A DNA stretch of 64,000 bases from Desulfopila inferna (GCF_016919005.1 NZ_JAFFQE010000001.1:1-64000), one strand, 5' to 3'. Shown: positions 1 through 9,756, counted from the stretch's first letter. A program made the numbers and translations. Notes: generated by a model from the letters alone, not told the origin.

Positions 1-44
1 AAAGATGTTTCGTGGGTTGCGACTGATGTCGCGACGAGATATTT

Positions 45-177
45 AATCTAATCGATTCTAAAAACTCTGTCAAGATTTATTTCTCGTTTATTTCTGCCTC
101 CGTTGCGCTCAAATCGTTGCCGATCACTCGCGCCCCAAGGACCGAGCAAACCTACATTATCGCCCTCAGACTGTCAA
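45..177 (-). promoter_or_regulatory. Tandem leftward sigma70-type promoters
   Basis: Read on the minus strand, two -35/-10 pairs with 17-nt spacers follow one another: TTGACA (177-172) with TAGGTT (154-149), and TTGACA (73-68) with TAGATT (50-45). An A-rich tract lies just upstream of the first and resembles an UP element. A small dyad (gcgac/gtcgc) lies downstream of the second. Two strong tandem promoters of this type are typical of rRNA or tRNA operons, which would lie beyond the left edge. The target is not visible, so that is inference. Confidence 0.45.
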
Positions 178-358
178 CGCCTTTTTTGTGAATATTTAGG
201 CTTGAAATGGTATATTGCATCTATAACCGTATATTACTGCAAAAAATGAAAAATCCTGCTATTCAAAATCTATGATTGTTTCAGCTTGAATGACGATAGC
301 CGAAAACGACAATACCAAACTCTACCTTACTTAATATTTTATCACTCTAAAACGTATA

Positions 359-1759
359 ATGGAAAAGAAAAAAGAACTGTTGAGGAGCTTGCCGAAGGTC
401 GACGAAAGTATGGTCCGCCTTTATCCCGTTATTCCAGAAAAAATTTCTTCAGTTCAATTGAAAAATATTGTTCGACAATGCATCGAAAGAGAAAGGCGAA
501 AGATATTAAGCGACGTTGATAATTACACTGCGCTCACCGATGAGCAATGGCAAAATCTCTTCCTCTCCCAAGTAAAACAAGGGTTGAGGTATAATCTCAG
601 GCGAGTCATCAATGGCACCGGGGTTGTTATCCATACTAATCTCGGACGCTCTCTGCTCTCCGATAAGGCGGCTGAACAACTTGTCCAATGCAGCCGGCAT
701 TATACAAATCTTGAGTTTGATCTCAGCAGCGGAAAAAGAGGCAGTCGTTATTCTCTCGTGGAACAACTCATCTGCGAACTCACCGGGGCTGAAGCCGCGC
801 TTGTAGTGAATAACAATGCCGCAGCCGTTCTTCTTGTTATTGATACTCTTGCCCACGGAAAAGAGGCTATTGTTTCACGGGGCGAGCTTGTAGAGATAGG
901 CGGCTCTTTCCGAATTCCAGATGTGATGGCGAAAAGCGGGGCTACACTGATCGAGGTCGGAGCAACCAACAGGACACACTTTTATGACTATGAACGAGCC
1001 ATTACTGAAGAAACTGCTCTGTTGCTTAAAGTTCACACTTCCAATTTCAGGATACTGGGTTTCACCAAACAGGTGTCCACCGAAGAGTTGGTAACGCTGG
1101 CTCGGGATAGGAATATCCGAGTGATGGAGGACCTCGGCAGCGGCTGCCTGCTCGATCTCTCCCCGTTCGGCCTCCCGAAAGAACCGACGGTGCAGGAGGT
1201 CGTCAAGTCAGGAGCTGACATAGTTACCTTCAGCGGCGACAAGCTTCTGGGCGGTCCACAGGCTGGTATCATAGTCGGTAAAAAAGAGGTGGTTGAGCAG
1301 GTAAAGAAAAACCCCCTGAATCGAGCCCTTCGCATAGATAAGTTCACTCTGGCTTCACTGGAGAGTATTCTGCGCACCTATTATGATTTCGACGAGGCCC
1401 TTCTGCATATTCCCACACTCAGAATGCTGACTGAGGAGGCGGGTCTCATTAAAAAGAGAGCGCAAAAGGTTTTGAGAAAATTAAAGAAAGCGAGTATAGA
1501 AAATTGTACATTTTCCCTGCAGCCGACCATGTCCCAAACAGGAGGCGGCGCCATCCCCGCCTATGGTCTCGAAAGCTGGGCTCTGCAGCTGTGTCCTGCC
1601 GAGGTTTCTCTTAACAGGTTCGAAAGCGACATGCGTGATAGTGCTCTTCCGCTGATCGGCCGCATAGAAGACAATCGTTTTTTGATTGATTTCCGCACTA
1701 TCCTGGATACTGACATTGCAGAACTTACCCTTCTTTTAACAGAATATTTTATAAAATGA
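359..1759 (+). CDS. selA: L-seryl-tRNA(Sec) selenium transferase
   Basis: SelA converts seryl-tRNA(Sec) to selenocysteyl-tRNA(Sec) with selenophosphate in the cytoplasm. The product has 466 residues, the normal family length. It has the fold-type I PLP pattern, with the Schiff-base lysine in SGDKLLGGPQAG at Lys295, and the N-terminal NGTGVVIHTNLGR motif that contacts PLP and tRNA near residues 84-96. The ATG opening MEKKKELLRS fits the usual N-terminus, and no strong Shine-Dalgarno is seen. The gene implies that the organism makes selenoproteins. selB, selC and selD are not in the window. The next gene starts within a few bases, so the two are probably cotranscribed. Confidence 0.95.
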   Translation: MEKKKELLRSLPKVDESMVRLYPVIPEKISSVQLKNIVRQCIERERRKILSDVDNYTALTDEQWQNLFLSQVKQGLRYNLRRVINGTGVVIHTNLGRSLLSDKAAEQLVQCSRHYTNLEFDLSSGKRGSRYSLVEQLICELTGAEAALVVNNNAAAVLLVIDTLAHGKEAIVSRGELVEIGGSFRIPDVMAKSGATLIEVGATNRTHFYDYERAITEETALLLKVHTSNFRILGFTKQVSTEELVTLARDRNIRVMEDLGSGCLLDLSPFGLPKEPTVQEVVKSGADIVTFSGDKLLGGPQAGIIVGKKEVVEQVKKNPLNRALRIDKFTLASLESILRTYYDFDEALLHIPTLRMLTEEAGLIKKRAQKVLRKLKKASIENCTFSLQPTMSQTGGGAIPAYGLESWALQLCPAEVSLNRFESDMRDSALPLIGRIEDNRFLIDFRTILDTDIAELTLLLTEYFIK

Positions 1760-1763
1760 TTTG

Positions 1764-3902
1764 ATGCAGTCTTTAAACCATCCGGCCCCGGTCGAGCCAT
1801 TACAAGAAGAAGATCTCCACCTTTTTTACTCCTCCTATAGAGAAGTTGTAGCGGAAAAGATTCCATGTTTTGAAAACCTTCTTTTTTTTAACAAGGACAA
1901 TGTGATAGACGCTGAGCAATATGTATCGTCTTTCGAAACCCTGAAAAAGATGGAAGGCTACTTTAATAGATGCGAGACCCAGGAGAGTCACGATCACTTC
2001 TGCTATTGCGCCAATCAGGCAATCATTTTCACGATCCCCATGAAAGAACGGGAGTGTATCGCCGTCATCAGCGGGGTCGATTCTTACTTTAGTAATCATG
2101 TCTCAAGCGATTGGTTGGAGGAATTCCGAAAAACTGTTATCTGGAATTTTTTGCTGATTAAGGGTGCAGGAATTGACCCGGAGACTGGTCTGCCGAACAG
2201 CAGGGTGTTCTATAACACGCTTGAGCGGTTCCCGGGGGATATCCTGCCCTCGATCCTGCTTGTCGAGCTTTTCCCCAGGGCACGTTCCTCGAGAGAGTCT
2301 CAAATCCATACTGCTAAGGCGGTTCGTTCATTAAGAAGCTGTATTGACTGCCAATTGCCGTTATTTTATTTGGGAAATCATCTCTTCGGCGTAATCGGCA
2401 GCTTTGTTGAGAGGAAGAGCTGTCTTATCCTTGGCCGCAAAATATTATCCTGGTTGCGCAGTGATGGTTTTAGAAAAATACATATTGGAATGCGCAGGGA
2501 AAATGAACTGATTGACCTGGAAAATACAAATATTCATCGCGAAGCAGTTGAACAGGCGTATTTCGCCCTACAGACTGCCGGAAAAAGAGGACCTTTTTCC
2601 CTGTGTGATTATCATCGATTGCGAAACCCCGAAGAACATCCTCTGCGGAAGCCCTCTAAGGCTTTATTGGCAAAATTCAGAAGACGATGGCAGGGAGTCG
2701 AACATTTCTCCATTGTACAATTTCAATCTGCACAAAGTAAAGATACCGAATTTTTAGCAGCCAGTCTTATTGATAACAGCGTCATTTGTGAAGGCCAGGA
2801 TGTGTATGTTTTCCTGCCGGAAACCGGATCCCAGGAAGCCCTACGTCGGAGCAAAAAATGGTTGTCGGCTCTAGATGTGGGGGATATCCTGACTGGCGTG
2901 GCTTGTTTCCCTCATTTTTCTTTCACCAAAAGCCAGACTGTATTTAACTGCCGAAAGGCCTTGCATCACGCCTCCTTCTTCGGTCCATGTGGCAGTGCAG
3001 TCTTTAATGCTGTAAGTTTGAATGTCAGTGGAGATATATATTATGCTGAGGGAGATCTTACCTCAGCGGTGAGGGAGTACCGAACTGGGTTGATATGCGA
3101 CCCGGTGGATACCAATCTTCTCAATAGCCTTGGAGTATCCTATGCGGATATGGATAAGCACAGGGAAGCACTTCAATGCTTTGAGAAAGTTCTTTCCTTT
3201 GATCCCACCAATTTTATGGCTCTCTATAATGCCGGTCTTGGGGCTGAGCTCAATGGCAGGCAGAGCGATGCCGTTGACTGTTTTGAGCGCGCCTGGTGCC
3301 AGGACACCGAGTTTTCTGAGGAAAAAGATGATCTTGCTTTTCATCTGGGCCGATTATATTGTCTGGACGGCCGGTACGGCGAGTCCGTAGATGTACTTCT
3401 GCCCTGGTATCAAAAGCAGAGTGGGGGGAAGCCGAAGGAAAAAGCTTTGCCCTATCTGGGACGATCATACCACGGTCTCGGGCAGGATGATAAAGCCATG
3501 ATTTGGCTACAGAGAGCCTTGAAATATTACGAATTTGATGCGGAGTCCATGGGATTGCTCGGCCTTGTTTATTTGATAAATAAGGAGGGCGATGATATTG
3601 CCCTCACCTTGTGTGAGAAGAGCACCACTATTGAACCGGATAATATTAACTTGAAAATGTATCTGGCGAAAGTGCAGATTGCCTGCAGGCTTCATGGTGA
3701 AGCCAGAGCAACACTGAAAAAATGTTTACGTAATAAGACCACCAGGACAGAGGCTCAACTATTGTCCGCTCTCAATTATAAAGAGGAGGGGCAGGTAAAA
3801 AGGGCGAGGTTTTGGATCAAGACGTTACTGGAAAATACAGCTCTGGATAACGACATAGCAGCTCAGGCTCATACAATAGAAGAGGAATTAGATGGACTTT
3901 GA
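1764..3902 (+). CDS. Tandem degenerate GGDEF domains with C-terminal TPR array
   Basis: A soluble protein of about 712 residues with no clear signal or membrane segment. Near residues 139-150 it has DPETGLPNSRVF, matching the D-x-LTGLPNR opening of GGDEF domains, but the active-site loop reads LGNHLFG instead of GGDEF. A second GGDEF-like fold follows (about 300-430), where EGQDVYVFLPE replaces GGDEFAVLLPE and the usual GVA and late-alanine blocks are kept. About six TPR-like repeats fill residues 430-700. Both cyclase sites lack catalytic residues, so a c-di-GMP synthase role is unlikely; a scaffold or sensor is more plausible (inference). A TTG lies one codon before the chosen ATG. The 3' end overlaps the LOG gene by 11 nt. 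Confidence 0.75.
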   Translation: MQSLNHPAPVEPLQEEDLHLFYSSYREVVAEKIPCFENLLFFNKDNVIDAEQYVSSFETLKKMEGYFNRCETQESHDHFCYCANQAIIFTIPMKERECIAVISGVDSYFSNHVSSDWLEEFRKTVIWNFLLIKGAGIDPETGLPNSRVFYNTLERFPGDILPSILLVELFPRARSSRESQIHTAKAVRSLRSCIDCQLPLFYLGNHLFGVIGSFVERKSCLILGRKILSWLRSDGFRKIHIGMRRENELIDLENTNIHREAVEQAYFALQTAGKRGPFSLCDYHRLRNPEEHPLRKPSKALLAKFRRRWQGVEHFSIVQFQSAQSKDTEFLAASLIDNSVICEGQDVYVFLPETGSQEALRRSKKWLSALDVGDILTGVACFPHFSFTKSQTVFNCRKALHHASFFGPCGSAVFNAVSLNVSGDIYYAEGDLTSAVREYRTGLICDPVDTNLLNSLGVSYADMDKHREALQCFEKVLSFDPTNFMALYNAGLGAELNGRQSDAVDCFERAWCQDTEFSEEKDDLAFHLGRLYCLDGRYGESVDVLLPWYQKQSGGKPKEKALPYLGRSYHGLGQDDKAMIWLQRALKYYEFDAESMGLLGLVYLINKEGDDIALTLCEKSTTIEPDNINLKMYLAKVQIACRLHGEARATLKKCLRNKTTRTEAQLLSALNYKEEGQVKRARFWIKTLLENTALDNDIAAQAHTIEEELDGL

Positions 3903-4584
3903 AATCAGTAAAGACCGCAGAAGGGTCTCGCGGGAACCAAAATATAATCTGGATAATACCGTTGTAGGCGATTCCTGGAGGATGTTCAGAATCATGGCGG
4001 AGTTTGTAGATGGATTTGATGCACTTTCGGCAATCGATGTTCCCGCCGTCACCATCTATGGCTCAGCCAGGACAGCGAAGAATGATCCTTATTATACGAT
4101 TACGGAAACCCTGGCCGGCGAGCTGGCAAAGGCCGGATACGGAGTCATTACCGGAGGAGGTCCTGGAATAATGGAAGCCGCCAATAAAGGAGCCTTCGAG
4201 GCAGGAGGGATTTCCATCGGTTTGAATATAGCTCTGCCGCATGAACAGGAAGCCAACCCCTATACAAACTTTCCTCTTGATTTTAAGTATTTTTTTGTGA
4301 GGAAGGTTATGCTGATGAAGTATTCCATGGCATTTATCTGCATGCCGGGAGGTTTTGGATCTCTCGATGAGCTATTTGAATCGCTGACACTGATCCAGAC
4401 CCAGCGGGTGCGCCCCTTTCCCATCGTCCTTTTCGGCTCGGAGTTTTGGAGCGGACTTGTCAACTGGATGGAAGATGCCCTTCTGGCCCGGGGAAACATT
4501 CATGCAGATGATACCTCGCTTTTTAAGGTTTTGGATGAGGTCGAGGATGTACTGCAATATATAACCAGTAATGTCGTAGCGTAA
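3892..4584 (+). CDS. LOG-family Rossmann-fold protein (cytokinin riboside 5'-monophosphate phosphoribohydrolase type)
   Basis: A 230-residue member of the TIGR00730/LOG family, often mislabelled lysine decarboxylase. The nucleotide-binding GSARTAKNDPYY is near residues 57-68, TGGGPGIMEAANKGA near 87-101 and the signature PGGFGSLDE at 152-160 (family pattern PGGxGTxxE). Known LOG proteins hydrolyse the N-glycosidic bond of nucleoside 5'-monophosphates; the bacterial substrate here is unknown. It has an N-terminal extension of about 45 residues before the core fold. It overlaps the pseudo-GGDEF/TPR gene, which suggests translational coupling as the last gene of the selA transcript. Confidence 0.85.
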   Translation: MDFEISKDRRRVSREPKYNLDNTVVGDSWRMFRIMAEFVDGFDALSAIDVPAVTIYGSARTAKNDPYYTITETLAGELAKAGYGVITGGGPGIMEAANKGAFEAGGISIGLNIALPHEQEANPYTNFPLDFKYFFVRKVMLMKYSMAFICMPGGFGSLDELFESLTLIQTQRVRPFPIVLFGSEFWSGLVNWMEDALLARGNIHADDTSLFKVLDEVEDVLQYITSNVVA

Positions 4585-4588
4585 AAGA

Positions 4589-4617
4589 TTGAATGCAATT
4601 ATTTTTTTGAATATGTT
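4589..4617 (+). promoter_or_regulatory. Candidate promoter for pilT
   Basis: TTGAAT and TATGTT are separated by 17 nt in an AT-rich tract just after the LOG gene, about 150 nt ahead of pilT. The spacing is ideal but both boxes deviate from consensus. Confidence 0.35.
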
Positions 4618-4766
4618 ATCTTAGTCGAACTGATTCCTTTGGAATACATGTCTGGTATTAATTTGCCTGTCTGATAACATCCTATGGTTTGGCGGCGGAG
4701 CGAGGATTTTTAAAGTTTCTGATTTGGATTATGATAATTATTCATAGATGTTAAAGAGGTTATCAC

Positions 4767-5849
4767 ATGGCTCAAATAGATGCGTTTTTTAAACTTATGA
4801 ACGATGAGGGTGCCTCTGATCTTCATATGGTTGCCGATCAACAGCCGATTCTGCGTATTCGCGGAGATATGGAGCGAGTAAAGTTTAAACGGCTTAACAA
4901 TGATGAACTTCGGGCAATGCTGTATGAGATCTGCCCGGAAGAAAAAATTAAAGCATTTGAAGAGAACGGTGACATCGATTTCGGCTATGAAATTCCAGGG
5001 CTTGCCCGTTATCGTTGTAACTTCTTCAGACAGAAATATGGAGTAGGAGCGGTCTTCCGTGAAATTCCCAGTGAGATAATGACCTGCGAGCAGCTGGGGC
5101 TGCCCAAGGTAATCGCCCGTCTCGCGCATCTGCCGAAAGGACTGGTGTTGGTGACCGGACCCACAGGCTCGGGTAAATCTACAACTCTTGCTGCCATTGT
5201 CGATGAGGCAAACAAAAACCGAAAGGATCATATTCTCACCATTGAAGACCCCATCGAATTTGTGCATACCAGTCAGAAGTGCATCATCAATCATCGGGAA
5301 GTCGGGACGCATACCAAAAGTTTTACCGCGGCCCTTCGGGGGGCATTACGTGAGGACCCCGATATTATTATGGTCGGGGAGATGCGCGATCTCGAAACCA
5401 TATCTCTGGCGATGGAAGCGGCCATGACCGGGCACCTCGTTTTCGGTACCCTGCATACTTTGAATGCCATGAAGACGGTTGACCGGATCATTGAGATTTT
5501 TCCGGCAAATCAACAGGGGCAGGTGCGATCCACCCTGGCAGATGCACTCAAGGCCGTGGTTTCCCAGACACTGTTTAAGCGAAAAGATATCAAGGGGCGC
5601 TGCGCTGCACTTGAAATTCTTATTGCGACCCCGGCCGTCCGCAATCTTATTCGAGAGGGTAAGACATATCAGATACTCTCAACCATGCAGACAGGAAAAA
5701 AATTCGGTATGCAGACGCTTGATGATGCCATTATGACATTTCTTGATAAGAAAATGATCAGTGCAGATGATGCCTATTCCAATTGCGTTGAAAAGGCCAA
5801 ATTTGTCAAATACCTGCGTAAACCGCCGACCGATTTTACCGATGTCTGA
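4767..5849 (+). CDS. pilT: Type IV pilus retraction ATPase PilT
   Basis: A hexameric cytoplasmic motor that powers pilus retraction, twitching and DNA uptake. The 360-residue protein shows the secretion-ATPase order: N-terminal PAS-like domain, Walker A GPTGSGKST (131-139), the Asp box around TIEDPIEFVH, the Walker B region DPDIIMVGEMRD and the His box GTLHTLNA. The ALRGALRE segment corresponds to the PilT AIRAGAL motif that sets it apart from PilB. Length and C-terminus match PilT or PilU. No other pilus gene is nearby, but the competence gene comEC converges on it. It has its own promoter candidate and a terminator, so it looks monocistronic. Confidence 0.93.
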   Translation: MAQIDAFFKLMNDEGASDLHMVADQQPILRIRGDMERVKFKRLNNDELRAMLYEICPEEKIKAFEENGDIDFGYEIPGLARYRCNFFRQKYGVGAVFREIPSEIMTCEQLGLPKVIARLAHLPKGLVLVTGPTGSGKSTTLAAIVDEANKNRKDHILTIEDPIEFVHTSQKCIINHREVGTHTKSFTAALRGALREDPDIIMVGEMRDLETISLAMEAAMTGHLVFGTLHTLNAMKTVDRIIEIFPANQQGQVRSTLADALKAVVSQTLFKRKDIKGRCAALEILIATPAVRNLIREGKTYQILSTMQTGKKFGMQTLDDAIMTFLDKKMISADDAYSNCVEKAKFVKYLRKPPTDFTDV

Positions 5850-5871
5850 TGTGATTTAGGCACTTTACGTA

Positions 5872-8325
5872 TTAATCAAGCGAAAGGAGAGTATCTATAT
5901 GGTACTCTCCTTTTTTCGTTGTAACCGTCACTGTTCCCGCTGTTTTGATCGGCAGCACGGCAACATGATGTCTTCGGCACCTTTCCAGCACAGACGGGGC
6001 AGGAAATGTTCCATGGTTGCCGGATGAAACCACCATAACATCGGGCCTGACCTTATCGACAAATAATTCCGAGTTCGAGGTTGATGAACCGTGGTGAGTG
6101 GCGAGAAGAAGGTTTGCTTTAAGATCCAGTTGATCGGTGACAAGGTGTTCTTCCATTTTCGCGGAAATATCTCCAGGGAAAAGTGCGGAAAAGCTACCGT
6201 GTCTATACTTGAGCACCAGGCCGTTGTCATTGCTGGTGATGGCAGAAGGGGTAGAAGTATTGGTCAGTACTGTAAGAGAAGCATCGCCGTTTTGGTGAAG
6301 AATCGTGTTTGAGAGAGGGATCTTAACCGTGACATTTTTCTCGGCAGCAGTAAGAAGAAGCCGATTCCAGCCCTCTGCATCGTAATCTTTCTGGGAAAGC
6401 CATAAAGTTTTCACCTTAAAGTGACGTAAAATAAAAATGAGACCGTTATAATGATCGCTATCGGGATGGGTTATGACGATATCATCTATTCTGCCGATTC
6501 CCCGCCTGAATATATAGGGCGCAATTACCCTTTCTCCTATATTAAAAGCCGGTGAGGATATAGCGCCACCATCGATGAGCAGCCTCCTTCCACCAGGCAT
6601 TTCAATAAAGGTGCAGCTGCCATGTCCCACATCCAGGTAAGCGATAGTCGACTCTTTGGTCAATGATTTTGTGACTTCTCCTGGAGGCCAGGCAAGGAAT
6701 AAAAGAGCCACGGCCGGGAGGAGCAGTGAGGGGAGATGGTAGCGCGCAGGATAATGTTCTTTGAGGAAAAAAGGTAAAAAACTGAGATAATATAGATAGA
6801 TATATAGAATTGAGGGTGCAGGCAGATAGATTGACGAGTTGGGGATTGCCTTGAACAGAGAAGTTGCCGAGACAGCAAGAGAAATACCTATTCCGCCAAT
6901 GTCGAAGAGGAAATCCGCCGCCATGGGAAAAATAAAAAGAACAGCGCTGGCGATAAAACCGATATTCAGACTCCAGAGACAAATGAGGGGTTCGATAATG
7001 AGGTTGGCGGCAACGCCGACGAGTGAAATTCTATTGAAATGATAGATTAGAAGCGGTGCAGTTCCGAGAGTTGCGGCCAAAGAGATGCCCATCGCCGCAA
7101 CTACCCAGGTAACAGCTGTTATCGGCCATTTTCGCGTAAGAGCATCCTTTATCCTCCCGTTAATTTTGAATATTAACGGAACTGCTGCTGCAATTGCCAT
7201 CACGGCGGAAAAGGTCAGCTGGAAAGATGGTGAGAAGAGATACCCCGGAGAGAGAATTAGAAGGAAAAGCGCCGCACAAGATATCAGTGGAACAAAGGAA
7301 TGTTTTTTTCCCGAGCAGATGGCAAGAATAACGATCAGACTCATTATAAATGAACGCAGTACTGGTGCTTTGGCGCCGGCTATAAGTGCATAGAAGAGAA
7401 GAGGGGCAATGCAGAGTATTGCAGCAGTTTTTTTTGTATTGATCCTGAAGATAAGCCATTCCGAGCGGCGCAACAGCCAAAAGAAGATAGTAAAGAGGAA
7501 AACTCCAAGCAGCGACATGTGCATTCCGGAAATAGCAAGTATGTGCAATACGCCGGCATTTTTGAAAAGCTCAAGAGTGGAGGGCGAGATGGCAGATCTG
7601 TCCCCGGTGAGAAGAGCCTTGTAGACTGCTGCCGGCTCACCGCTGAGGCCCGCATCAATAGCTCTGTTTATCCTCTCCCGGAGAAGTTCAGGGAAGTATC
7701 TCAGTGCCTCTGAGAAAGATGTACTGTTGTGCACAACCACAACATGCAAAAGTGAAGAGACATACCCCGTGACATAGATATTCTGATTGGCAAGGTAGGC
7801 AGGATAGTCGAAGCTTCCCGGAGTCATAAATCTCTGCGGTTCTTGAAGTTTTGCCCGGACAGCAATGGTTTTTCCCGGAAGAATAGAGGACGGAAGCCTT
7901 TCTTTGATGGCGTAGCGAATGGTGCCGTGCGACGATTGATATTCGGAGGTCGCTGTACGTATCAAGATAGGATCAACATCAAACCTGGTCACCTCGCCAT
8001 TAAAGCTGAAAAGGTGTTTGACTTTTCCCACCACCAGAAATTCTTCCTGATTATTGAGATTATTGAAAATATGAGTCAGGGAGGTTGGAGGATTCTGTGC
8101 TTCGCTGCCGGCATAGAGTCCAATCTGCAGGAAGAGCGGCAGCAGCAATAGATGGGCAGCCGTGATCCGTCTGCAGGCGGAGAAAAGCAGGAGCAGTGCA
8201 AATGTGATCAGGGTTAGGGAATGGTGATCATATTGCGGGAAACCATGGGAGATAACAATTCCCGAGATGTAGGAGAGAGTAATAGCGACAATAAGATGAG
8301 AGCGAAGTATTCGGGAAGGGCTCAA
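5872..8325 (-). CDS. comEC: ComEC/Rec2 family DNA-uptake channel protein
   Basis: An 817-residue inner-membrane protein with the full ComEC order: N-terminal membrane segments and a DUF4131-type OB-like domain (about 1-200), the Competence multi-helix region (about 215-500, with HILAISGMHMSLLG), and a C-terminal metallo-beta-lactamase-like domain with DVGHGSC, DGG and THPDSDHYNG (about 565-800). In transforming bacteria it moves single-stranded DNA across the inner membrane. The start is a TTG whose last bases form TTGA with the waaA stop, so translation is probably coupled to waaA. Its last codons contain the pilT terminator hairpin. Full length argues for function, but competence is not shown here. 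Confidence 0.9.
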   Translation of the reverse strand: MSPSRILRSHLIVAITLSYISGIVISHGFPQYDHHSLTLITFALLLLFSACRRITAAHLLLLPLFLQIGLYAGSEAQNPPTSLTHIFNNLNNQEEFLVVGKVKHLFSFNGEVTRFDVDPILIRTATSEYQSSHGTIRYAIKERLPSSILPGKTIAVRAKLQEPQRFMTPGSFDYPAYLANQNIYVTGYVSSLLHVVVVHNSTSFSEALRYFPELLRERINRAIDAGLSGEPAAVYKALLTGDRSAISPSTLELFKNAGVLHILAISGMHMSLLGVFLFTIFFWLLRRSEWLIFRINTKKTAAILCIAPLLFYALIAGAKAPVLRSFIMSLIVILAICSGKKHSFVPLISCAALFLLILSPGYLFSPSFQLTFSAVMAIAAAVPLIFKINGRIKDALTRKWPITAVTWVVAAMGISLAATLGTAPLLIYHFNRISLVGVAANLIIEPLICLWSLNIGFIASAVLFIFPMAADFLFDIGGIGISLAVSATSLFKAIPNSSIYLPAPSILYIYLYYLSFLPFFLKEHYPARYHLPSLLLPAVALLFLAWPPGEVTKSLTKESTIAYLDVGHGSCTFIEMPGGRRLLIDGGAISSPAFNIGERVIAPYIFRRGIGRIDDIVITHPDSDHYNGLIFILRHFKVKTLWLSQKDYDAEGWNRLLLTAAEKNVTVKIPLSNTILHQNGDASLTVLTNTSTPSAITSNDNGLVLKYRHGSFSALFPGDISAKMEEHLVTDQLDLKANLLLATHHGSSTSNSELFVDKVRPDVMVVSSGNHGTFPAPSVLERCRRHHVAVLPIKTAGTVTVTTKKGEYHIDTLLSLD
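5886..5916 (+). terminator. Rho-independent terminator of pilT inside the comEC 3' end
   Basis: An 8-bp perfect stem (ggagagta/tactctcc) with a 9-nt loop is followed by six T on the plus strand. It lies 37 nt after the pilT stop. The same bases encode the last residues of the convergent comEC reading frame. Confidence 0.75.
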
Positions 8326-9584
8326 ATGATTTCCTTGATGAATTCCAGATGGTTTTTAACGACATCCCGATTTTTCAGGACACATCTGAGTGCGGCATCT
8401 CCGCTTTGTCTGCGATAGTCTGGATCCTGGAGAAGCGTATCGAGGACGGCTATGAATATCTCCTGGTCCGGAACACTGAAACCACCGCCGCAGGCAATGA
8501 GATCCTCACTTATTTCCTCAAAATCCTCCATATAGATGCCGAAGATAACCGGTTTGCCCTGGGCTGCGGGTTCAAGCGGATTGTGCCCTCCGGCGTTGAC
8601 GAGGCTTCCACCGACAAAGCAGATATCTCCTTGATTGTAGAAGGAAACCAGTTCACCAATTGTATCAAGGATGAATAGATCGGTGGTGAATTCCTGCTCT
8701 TTCGAGCGCAGCTGCGGATCTATGCCCGTAGATTTTGCCAGTAGGGCAATTTCCTCCGCTCTCTGTATGTCTCTTGGAGCGATGATGATCTTGAAATCAT
8801 GAGTTTTCCGTAATACCAGGAAGGCTTCAAGAAGAAGAGCCTCTTCACCTGGATGGGTCGATCCGGCAATGAACAATGGTTTTCTATTATTCCTGAGAAA
8901 GCCGGCGGCAATATCCATATGTTGAGGGGGCAGTGATTCAAACTTGAGATTGCCTAATTTGCAGACCCTGTTTTTATCAATGCCGAAGTCAATAAAACGC
9001 TGGCTGTCAGCTTCGGTCTGCACGGCAAGAAAACGAAGCGATTGAAACATCGGTAAAAAGAAAAAGGAGTATCGCTGATATCTTTTCATGGAGCGCCGTG
9101 ATATTCTGCCATTGACAAGAAGCGCCGGAATGTTTCGCTTTTCAAGCTGTCGGAGAAAATTGGGCCAGAAGTCGGTTTCGACCAGGATAAAAAGGTCCGG
9201 TGAGATGCGGTTTATATAATATGAGCACACCGGCAGTATATCCAGAGGAAAGGCAATTATCCGATCGCAATAGGGCGAGAGCATTTTTTTACTGAGTTCA
9301 TAACCGGTTCGGGTGGAGGCCGAGAAGATCAGCGTGGTATCATCAAGTTCTTTTCTCAAGCCGGAAACAAGAGGAAGGGCAGAGGTAACCTCGCCTACGG
9401 AAAGGGCATGAATCCAGATGACACGTTCTCGGGATTTCAGCCTGGATAACTTCTTTCGCAGACCAAAACCCAGACGCCTGGGAATATTCTTACGGTATTT
9501 TTCCTGCAGTGCTATATAGAGGCAGAGCAGCGGAAAAAAAAGTATGAGTAATACTATATGTAAGAGATTATAAAATATCAGCAA
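8322..9584 (-). CDS. waaA: 3-deoxy-D-manno-octulosonic acid (Kdo) transferase
   Basis: KdtA/WaaA transfers Kdo from CMP-Kdo to lipid IVA at the cytoplasmic face of the inner membrane, an early step of LPS core synthesis. The 420-residue protein has one N-terminal membrane anchor (about 1-25), the family motif HALSVGE, the acceptor-site motif ETDFWPNFL (family ETE-WPN) and the GT-B C-terminal half with GGSLVNAGGHNPLEPAA. The TTG start is chosen because GGAGGG lies 6 nt upstream and no ATG gives a better fit. It marks a Gram-negative envelope. It heads a two-gene leftward unit with comEC. Confidence 0.92.
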   Translation of the reverse strand: MLIFYNLLHIVLLILFFPLLCLYIALQEKYRKNIPRRLGFGLRKKLSRLKSRERVIWIHALSVGEVTSALPLVSGLRKELDDTTLIFSASTRTGYELSKKMLSPYCDRIIAFPLDILPVCSYYINRISPDLFILVETDFWPNFLRQLEKRNIPALLVNGRISRRSMKRYQRYSFFFLPMFQSLRFLAVQTEADSQRFIDFGIDKNRVCKLGNLKFESLPPQHMDIAAGFLRNNRKPLFIAGSTHPGEEALLLEAFLVLRKTHDFKIIIAPRDIQRAEEIALLAKSTGIDPQLRSKEQEFTTDLFILDTIGELVSFYNQGDICFVGGSLVNAGGHNPLEPAAQGKPVIFGIYMEDFEEISEDLIACGGGFSVPDQEIFIAVLDTLLQDPDYRRQSGDAALRCVLKNRDVVKNHLEFIKEII

Positions 9585-9756
9585 ATTTTACCCTCCATTC
9601 TGGAGCGGCATAATACCATAATGTCGTTCCCCGGGAAAGCGTAAGGATTAAAAGAAAGTGCAGGCATTAAAAGAAAACTTGTAATTGAACGGCGGGTCTG
9701 CACTTGTCCGCCGCAAAGCTGACTACTGCTGGCTCTGGTGCTCAGGAAGGAAATAT

